Of a DNA stretch of 64,000 nt, positions 59,433 through 64,000 are shown one piece after another (positions within the stretch are counted from its first letter, which is position 1; each line of letters starts with the position of its first letter). The notes beneath the pieces were generated by a model, which saw only the letters and a program-made list of their open reading frames with translations, was not told the origin of the DNA and did no database searches. The stretch is taken from contig CALTWF010000008.1 of assembly GCA_943912755.1 (NCBI GenBank), forward strand, positions 29,370 through 93,369, written 5' to 3'. The translations under genes and the position numbers were made by a program. The stretch comes from an uncultured Pseudomonas sp. (lineage in GTDB: Bacteria > Pseudomonadota > Gammaproteobacteria > Pseudomonadales > Pseudomonadaceae).

Positions 59433-62400
59433 TCAACGGTTGGTTTCGGCTTCGGGCACCCCAGACTGGCCTATGGTATTCACTGCCTCGGCTTCGGCGC
59501 TCGGTAGCAGGCGGCGGGCGGTAACCTTGCCGTTGAGTTGCGGTTGTACCGTTTTGCTATCGCCGCCACCTGCCGCCTCGCCCCAGGTCACGACCCGGCC
59601 ATCGCTGGTCAGGGCGCAGAAAGCGCAGCAATTGCCGTAGATCGCCACGACATTGACCAGCTCCCCGGCCACTGGGCGCGTGTCACCACCAGACTGCAGG
59701 TTGCCCCAGGCGACGACGGTGCCATCGCTGCACAACGCGGCGAACGCGACGCTGGTGCCTACCACCTGAACGATATCGCTGCGTTCCGCGACCTCCAGAG
59801 TGAGTTGTCCGCCCGACAGCTTGTCACCCCAGGCTTTCACTTTGCCGTTATCCAGCAGCGCACAGAACGCGTATCTGGTGGCAGACACGTCGACGATGTT
59901 GCTCAACTGCGCAATCTCCTCGGGTATCGCTCCGCCTACATTGTTATCCGGCCAGGCCTTGATCTCTCCGGTTTGCAAGAGAATGCAGAACGCGTTGAAG
60001 GTGGCGGCGGCGATCCTCTCGACATTGTCGAGGCGGGTAATCTCATCGGGAGCGATACCGCCTGCTTCCGGGTTTCCCCAGGCAATCACTTTCCGCGAGC
60101 CGGCATTGACGCGAAGGGCGGCAAAGGCTCTGGAGCTGCTAGCGATCGTGGTGATGTCATTGAGCTTGTCCTGGCCTTCGAGCAGTTGCCCCCCTTCTTC
60201 CCTGTCACCCCAGGCCACGATGTGGCCCGTCGCGCGCAGAGCGGCGGTAGCGTATGAACTCGAGCACAGTTCCATGTAGTCCGTGTATTGCTGGATATCT
60301 TCTGGAATCCTCAACGGGGTGCCATTGGAGTCCCAGGCGAACAGTTCACCGTTCGTATTGCGTCCGACGTGCGAAAGACGACCACTACTTAGCAGGTCGC
60401 ACTCGCCCTCGATCACTCGGGTTGCGTAATCTCTTTGCCAATAGATGACATTACCGTCGCGCAGCCGCACCACAAAGCTGTCGAGGCCTGCGGTTGCCTC
60501 CACGGCGTTGTCGACCCTTGCCGCAGTTCCGTCCATCACGCCGGCGTAGTAGCGATTGCCCCACACCACCAGATCCACCACGGGGCCGTCACTGCCGGGC
60601 ACCTCGTCACGTAGCACGAGGAAGGCCGAGCGACCGCCGCTGTTGGCGAAGTAGCCGGTTCCGACCACATTGCAGGGCCGGCACTCCCAGGTTTCGCTCT
60701 TGCTACGCACATAGAGCTTCGACCAGATCCGGTCGTCGAGCCAATGGCTCGCGGCCGTCCAGTGCTGATCGTTTTCGTAGCGCCATTCGGCCATGACCGG
60801 CAGCCGTGTCCTGCCATCCAGTGCGGTGAGCCTTCGCGGTGTGGCGGATTGGTTCCAGTACGTTTTTGGCCAACGGGCACCCATGATCAGCAAAGGGCCG
60901 TCGCTGATTCCGTCGCGGCTATCGATCATGAACTTGACCATCTCGGACTGCCGCGCCGGCACACCGGGGCTTTCCACCCGGTAGGAGAGTTCTACCTGGG
61001 CCCCCAGGTTTTCCTCGACCCGCTCGCGGTCAAGGGAGAACACCACCTCCAGGCCGACCATGGGCTCGCTGATCGGCATGAAATCCTCGAAGTGCTTGCC
61101 GTCGCTGGCCTGCCAGCGCAGGTGCAGGGTTTGCCCGGCCTGCATGTCCGGGTAGGACGCGACCACCAGTTGCAACTGCGCCGGCAGTTCGGCGGGATCG
61201 AGGATGCCGTCCTCCGCCGGCGGCCGGGTAAAGGGTGCCGGCAGCTCGGCCCGCACCTCGCCCACCCGCAGCGATTCGCGATCGGAGTCCAGCTGCGCGC
61301 CGGACATCTTCAGCAATTGGTAATGGACCTCCAGCGTGCCGCCATCCAGCGGCGCGACGGCTTCAGCGCCGGCCACGGTCAGGCGCATGGGCTTGCCGGC
61401 ATTGCCGCCGCTGACCCCGGCCCGCAGGGTCCGCAGCAGCGGTGTGCCATTGGCGCGGGTACCGAGCCAGGTCACGACCACGGTGTCGCCGGCTTCCAGC
61501 GCCTCGCCGGGGACGATCACCGTGGCCTCGGCCAGGGTCGGGTCGAGGAAACCGGCGACGGCTTCCTCGACGATGGGCTTGGGCAGCTTCTGCTCGACGC
61601 CGATGAAGGTAGCGAAGTCGCGCTTGGAGTTGCCGAGTTGCGTACCGGCGCGGGTCACCGAATAGGAGGCCACGCCACGGCCATGGGCCAGCTGGCGCAC
61701 TTCGGCATTGGCAATCGCGAAGTCCAGGTGCGAAGGCACGTGGGGGACGGTTTGCGCGGCGGGCTCGAAGGTGATGACCTGGCCCAGGGCCGTGGTGCCG
61801 ACCCATTTCAGCGCGATGACATCGTCTTCCAGCAGGTCGCCGGTGCGCTCGGCATAGACCTTCACCAGCAGGTCGGCGTCGCCCAGCACCTCAAGGTCGA
61901 TCACGTCGTCGAGCTCGGCATCCGGGTCGGGGTTGTCGATCCAGGGGGCAAAGAACAGGCCGTCGCCGACTTCGACGATGACCTCGGTGCGCATCGACCA
62001 CTCGCTGGAAGGGTTATGTACTTCGTCGTGGAGCCTGTAGACCAGGACCAGCTCGTCGCTGTCGCCGGCTTCGCGGATGGTTGCCTCGGTGACCAGCAGT
62101 TGCACCTCACCGGCAGCCACCTCATCGGCACTGACCGGATGTTCCAGCAGGACGCCGCCCCAGCTGAAGGTCAGGGTGTCGAACTCGCGCATGTTGGGGT
62201 AGCCGGGGATGCGCACCTTGATGCCGTTCTTCGCCGCGTCTTCGTCGATGATGCCGCTGGGCGGCAGCTCGGGTTCTGCCGGCAGCAGGTTCTGGTGGCC
62301 GGGCAGGTCGGGCTCGGGGTCGATGCCGCCGGGGAACAGGGTGCGCACGAGGATGGCGAGCGGTCGGGAACTTTCGTTATTGCCGCTGCCGGCGCGGGTG

Positions 62401-62720
62401 ACCGTGCAATACAGGTCGTGGATCCCCTCGGGGATACGGCTGGCGCGGACGTACAGGGAGAAGTCCTCGCCGATATCGTCCTCGCTGACCGCACCGGAGG
62501 CGACGGCGGTGGTGCCACTGCCCCAGAACACCTCGATCCAGTCGTTCTCGCTCATGTTGCTGTAGGGCGGGATGCTGACCACCAGCCCGGCCTGGTTGGA
62601 ATGGATCATGTAGTAGTTGACGCCACCAAAGGCGCCCTCGGTCTGCAGCGGGGTGATCAGGCCGGGGACGTTGACGGGGTCGAGGTTGAGTACATCGGTG
62701 GGGGCGTCGTTGCTTGACAT
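59433..62720 (-). CDS. Large protein with repeated beta-rich domains and an RCC1-like propeller
   Basis: 1095 aa, function unknown. The N-terminal ~600 residues consist of about five repeated beta-rich domains of ~110 residues with patterns such as YSNMSENDWIEVFWG, YPNMREFDTLTFSWGG, LEAGDTVVVTWLGT and YPDMQAGQTLHLRWQ. The last ~280 residues carry six to eight repeats of ~41 residues with AF(A/C)AL..DG.V.AWG....GG (for example VAFAALCSDGTVVAWGNLQS), an RCC1/beta-propeller style. No signal peptide is visible. ATG 62720 with AGGAG was chosen over an open extension to 62837. It is monocistronic, convergent with the deacylase gene. The repeats suggest a binding or structural protein; secretion by a non-Sec route is speculation. 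Confidence 0.75.
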   Translation of the reverse strand: MSSNDAPTDVLNLDPVNVPGLITPLQTEGAFGGVNYYMIHSNQAGLVVSIPPYSNMSENDWIEVFWGSGTTAVASGAVSEDDIGEDFSLYVRASRIPEGIHDLYCTVTRAGSGNNESSRPLAILVRTLFPGGIDPEPDLPGHQNLLPAEPELPPSGIIDEDAAKNGIKVRIPGYPNMREFDTLTFSWGGVLLEHPVSADEVAAGEVQLLVTEATIREAGDSDELVLVYRLHDEVHNPSSEWSMRTEVIVEVGDGLFFAPWIDNPDPDAELDDVIDLEVLGDADLLVKVYAERTGDLLEDDVIALKWVGTTALGQVITFEPAAQTVPHVPSHLDFAIANAEVRQLAHGRGVASYSVTRAGTQLGNSKRDFATFIGVEQKLPKPIVEEAVAGFLDPTLAEATVIVPGEALEAGDTVVVTWLGTRANGTPLLRTLRAGVSGGNAGKPMRLTVAGAEAVAPLDGGTLEVHYQLLKMSGAQLDSDRESLRVGEVRAELPAPFTRPPAEDGILDPAELPAQLQLVVASYPDMQAGQTLHLRWQASDGKHFEDFMPISEPMVGLEVVFSLDRERVEENLGAQVELSYRVESPGVPARQSEMVKFMIDSRDGISDGPLLIMGARWPKTYWNQSATPRRLTALDGRTRLPVMAEWRYENDQHWTAASHWLDDRIWSKLYVRSKSETWECRPCNVVGTGYFANSGGRSAFLVLRDEVPGSDGPVVDLVVWGNRYYAGVMDGTAARVDNAVEATAGLDSFVVRLRDGNVIYWQRDYATRVIEGECDLLSSGRLSHVGRNTNGELFAWDSNGTPLRIPEDIQQYTDYMELCSSSYATAALRATGHIVAWGDREEGGQLLEGQDKLNDITTIASSSRAFAALRVNAGSRKVIAWGNPEAGGIAPDEITRLDNVERIAAATFNAFCILLQTGEIKAWPDNNVGGAIPEEIAQLSNIVDVSATRYAFCALLDNGKVKAWGDKLSGGQLTLEVAERSDIVQVVGTSVAFAALCSDGTVVAWGNLQSGGDTRPVAGELVNVVAIYGNCCAFCALTSDGRVVTWGEAAGGGDSKTVQPQLNGKVTARRLLPSAEAEAVNTIGQSGVPEAETNR

Positions 62721-62867
62721 GGCAGGCTCCTGAAAGGTGCGATCCGAAGGACACGACTGTTCCAGTGAGCATTGAAGAGCCAGGCGGGGCGGCGGCACAA
62801 ATGACAGAAATATCAGGTGGCCGCCGCCGTTTTGCAAAAAGCCAATGGATTCAGACAGCTGGCGCGA

Positions 62868-64000
62868 TCAGTGCGAGGCGGCCAGTTTTGCTCCGGTTTG
62901 CCGGCGGCGATAGGCGCTGTCGCGGGTGGCCAGCCAGTAGTACAGCGGCGAGGTGATCAACAGACCGACCAGCCACGACAGGTCGGCGCCATCGATGTGC
63001 GCCGAGACCGGGCCGACATAGAGCGGGGTGTTCATGAACGGGATCTGCACCAGGATGCCGATGGCGTAGGCCAGCAGCGCCTGCGGGTTGTAGCGGCCAT
63101 AGATGCCGCCATCGACCTTGAAGATCGAGGCGATGTCGTAGTCGCCCTTGTGGATCGCGTAGAAGTCGATCAGGTTGATCGCGGTCCACGGCACCAGCAC
63201 CACCAGCAGCACCAGGACCATGTCGACGAAGTGGCCGATGAAGTCCGCCGAGGCGAACACCGCCACCACGCAGCAGCCCAGCAGCACGAGCAGCGACAGC
63301 ACGGCACGGCTCTTTGCGGTGGGGATCCAGCGGTAGGCGAAGGTCTGCACCAGGGTGATCAGCGACAGTACCGCGCCATACAGGTTGAGGGCGTTGTGGC
63401 TGATCACGCTGAGCAGGAACAGCACCAGCATCAGCGGGCCGATGGCGCCGGTGGCGAGCTTAACCGCGTCCATGCTGTCCATGCCGGCCGGTACCGCCAG
63501 CACCGCGACGGCACCGAAGACGAAGGACAGGCTGGAACCCAGCGCCGAGCCCAGGTAGGTGGTCCAGAACGTGGCCGCCACCGGTACGTTGGCCGGCAGG
63601 TAGCGCGAGTAGTCGGACACATAGGGGGCGAAGGCGATCTGCCAGAGCGCGGCGAGGGACACCGTGGCCAGCCAGCCGGACAGGTTGAAGCTGCCGCGGG
63701 TGAGGAAGTCATCGGACTGCACGTGGCTGAGGATGTAGCCGAAACCGATGACGATGCCGATGCCCAGCACCCAGGTGCCGATGCGGTTGAGCACGTGGAT
63801 GAAGCGGTAGCCGATGATGCCGATGACACCCGAGCCGAGGGCACCGACCACGATGCCGACCGGCACCGGCACGCTGTCTGCCACGCCGTGCAGCGACTTG
63901 CCGGCGAGGACGATGTTGGAGGCGAAGAAGCCGATGTACATCAGTCCGGCGATCACCACCACCAGCAGCGCGCCGAGGGAGCCGAACTGGGCGCGGCTCT
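62868..64000 (-). CDS. NCS1-family nucleobase permease, 5' end beyond window
   Basis: Purine/cytosine/hydantoin:cation symporter of the NCS1 family; the frame is open to base 64000, where the family motif SRAQFGSLGALLVVVIAGLM is read, so the N-terminal helices are outside. Visible parts include WQIAFAPYVSDYSRYLPANV (helix 6 region), HNALNLYGAVLSLITLVQTF, VVLVPWTAINLIDFYAIHKG and DGGIYGRYNPQALLAYAIG. The C-terminus ends RRRQTGAKLAASH. The gap of 147 bases to the RCC1-like gene is enough for a promoter of the latter. The exact base transported is not determinable; cytosine or a related pyrimidine or purine is likely. Confidence 0.88.
   Translation of the reverse strand, partial: SRAQFGSLGALLVVVIAGLMYIGFFASNIVLAGKSLHGVADSVPVPVGIVVGALGSGVIGIIGYRFIHVLNRIGTWVLGIGIVIGFGYILSHVQSDDFLTRGSFNLSGWLATVSLAALWQIAFAPYVSDYSRYLPANVPVAATFWTTYLGSALGSSLSFVFGAVAVLAVPAGMDSMDAVKLATGAIGPLMLVLFLLSVISHNALNLYGAVLSLITLVQTFAYRWIPTAKSRAVLSLLVLLGCCVVAVFASADFIGHFVDMVLVLLVVLVPWTAINLIDFYAIHKGDYDIASIFKVDGGIYGRYNPQALLAYAIGILVQIPFMNTPLYVGPVSAHIDGADLSWLVGLLITSPLYYWLATRDSAYRRRQTGAKLAASH

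Overview
The window is GC-rich chromosomal DNA from a fluorescent-type Pseudomonas (P. fluorescens/putida/protegens breadth). This rests on the codon usage, the Pseudomonas-style REP palindromes (core tgtgggagcgggtttacccgcg), the bphOP, hpaABC, gar and fecIR-receptor gene sets and the density of LysR regulators. I saw no rRNA, tRNA, CRISPR array, transposase or phage gene.

Layout. 1-1275 is the 3' part of a sensor histidine kinase. 1276-2579 is a long, partly AT-rich leader in front of a two-partner secretion pair: TpsB transporter (2580-4175) and a 2814-residue TpsA filamentous exoprotein (4215-12659). 12849-15697 encodes a biliverdin-forming haem oxygenase and a bacteriophytochrome kinase. 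15794-16531 is a stand-alone deaminase-like protein. 16705-20815 is an iron cell-surface-signalling set (ECF sigma factor, FecR-type anti-sigma, TonB receptor with STN domain) behind a Fur box. 20948-27572 is a galactarate/glucarate catabolic operon with a divergent LysR regulator. 27753-29198 holds ogt and a YghU-type glutathione transferase. 29315-32493 is hpaABC (4-hydroxyphenylacetate hydroxylation). 32648-33114 is a decayed PrlF/YhaV-like toxin-antitoxin locus. 33151-36391 has two RraA-fold aldolase-like genes, a divergent LysR and an alpha/beta hydrolase, followed by an MFS carrier and a TPR protein.

38522-40235 is the most unusual part. A protein with 39-residue CE(I/V)CE repeats is translationally coupled to a DUF4123 (type VI secretion adaptor) protein. 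These are followed by a free-standing ubiquitin-like gene, about half identical to eukaryotic ubiquitin in an ungapped alignment made from memory. It lacks the Gly-Gly tail and has clearly lower GC than its surroundings.

40292-44568 is a class II histone-deacetylase-like hydrolase with an MFS carrier, an outer-membrane protein and a LuxR regulator. 44865-48929 holds an AraC regulator, two overlapping coiled-coil genes and a chemoreceptor. 49189-54144 looks like a complete L-tartrate module (DctA-type uptake, TtdAB dehydratase, oxaloacetate decarboxylase, LysR regulator with a near-perfect operator). 54269-59381 is a LysR/RidA/flavin monooxygenase/DUF1028/M20 deacylase cluster of unknown substrate. 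59433-62720 is a large protein with repeated beta-rich domains and an RCC1-like propeller. 62868-64000 is a truncated NCS1 nucleobase permease.

Most of the window is catabolic islands, each with its own regulator and transporter, separated by REP-type palindromes at convergent gene ends. The surface and inter-organism functions (TpsBA, the DUF4123/ubiquitin-like locus, the deaminase-like gene, the RCC1-like protein) are the accessory content.
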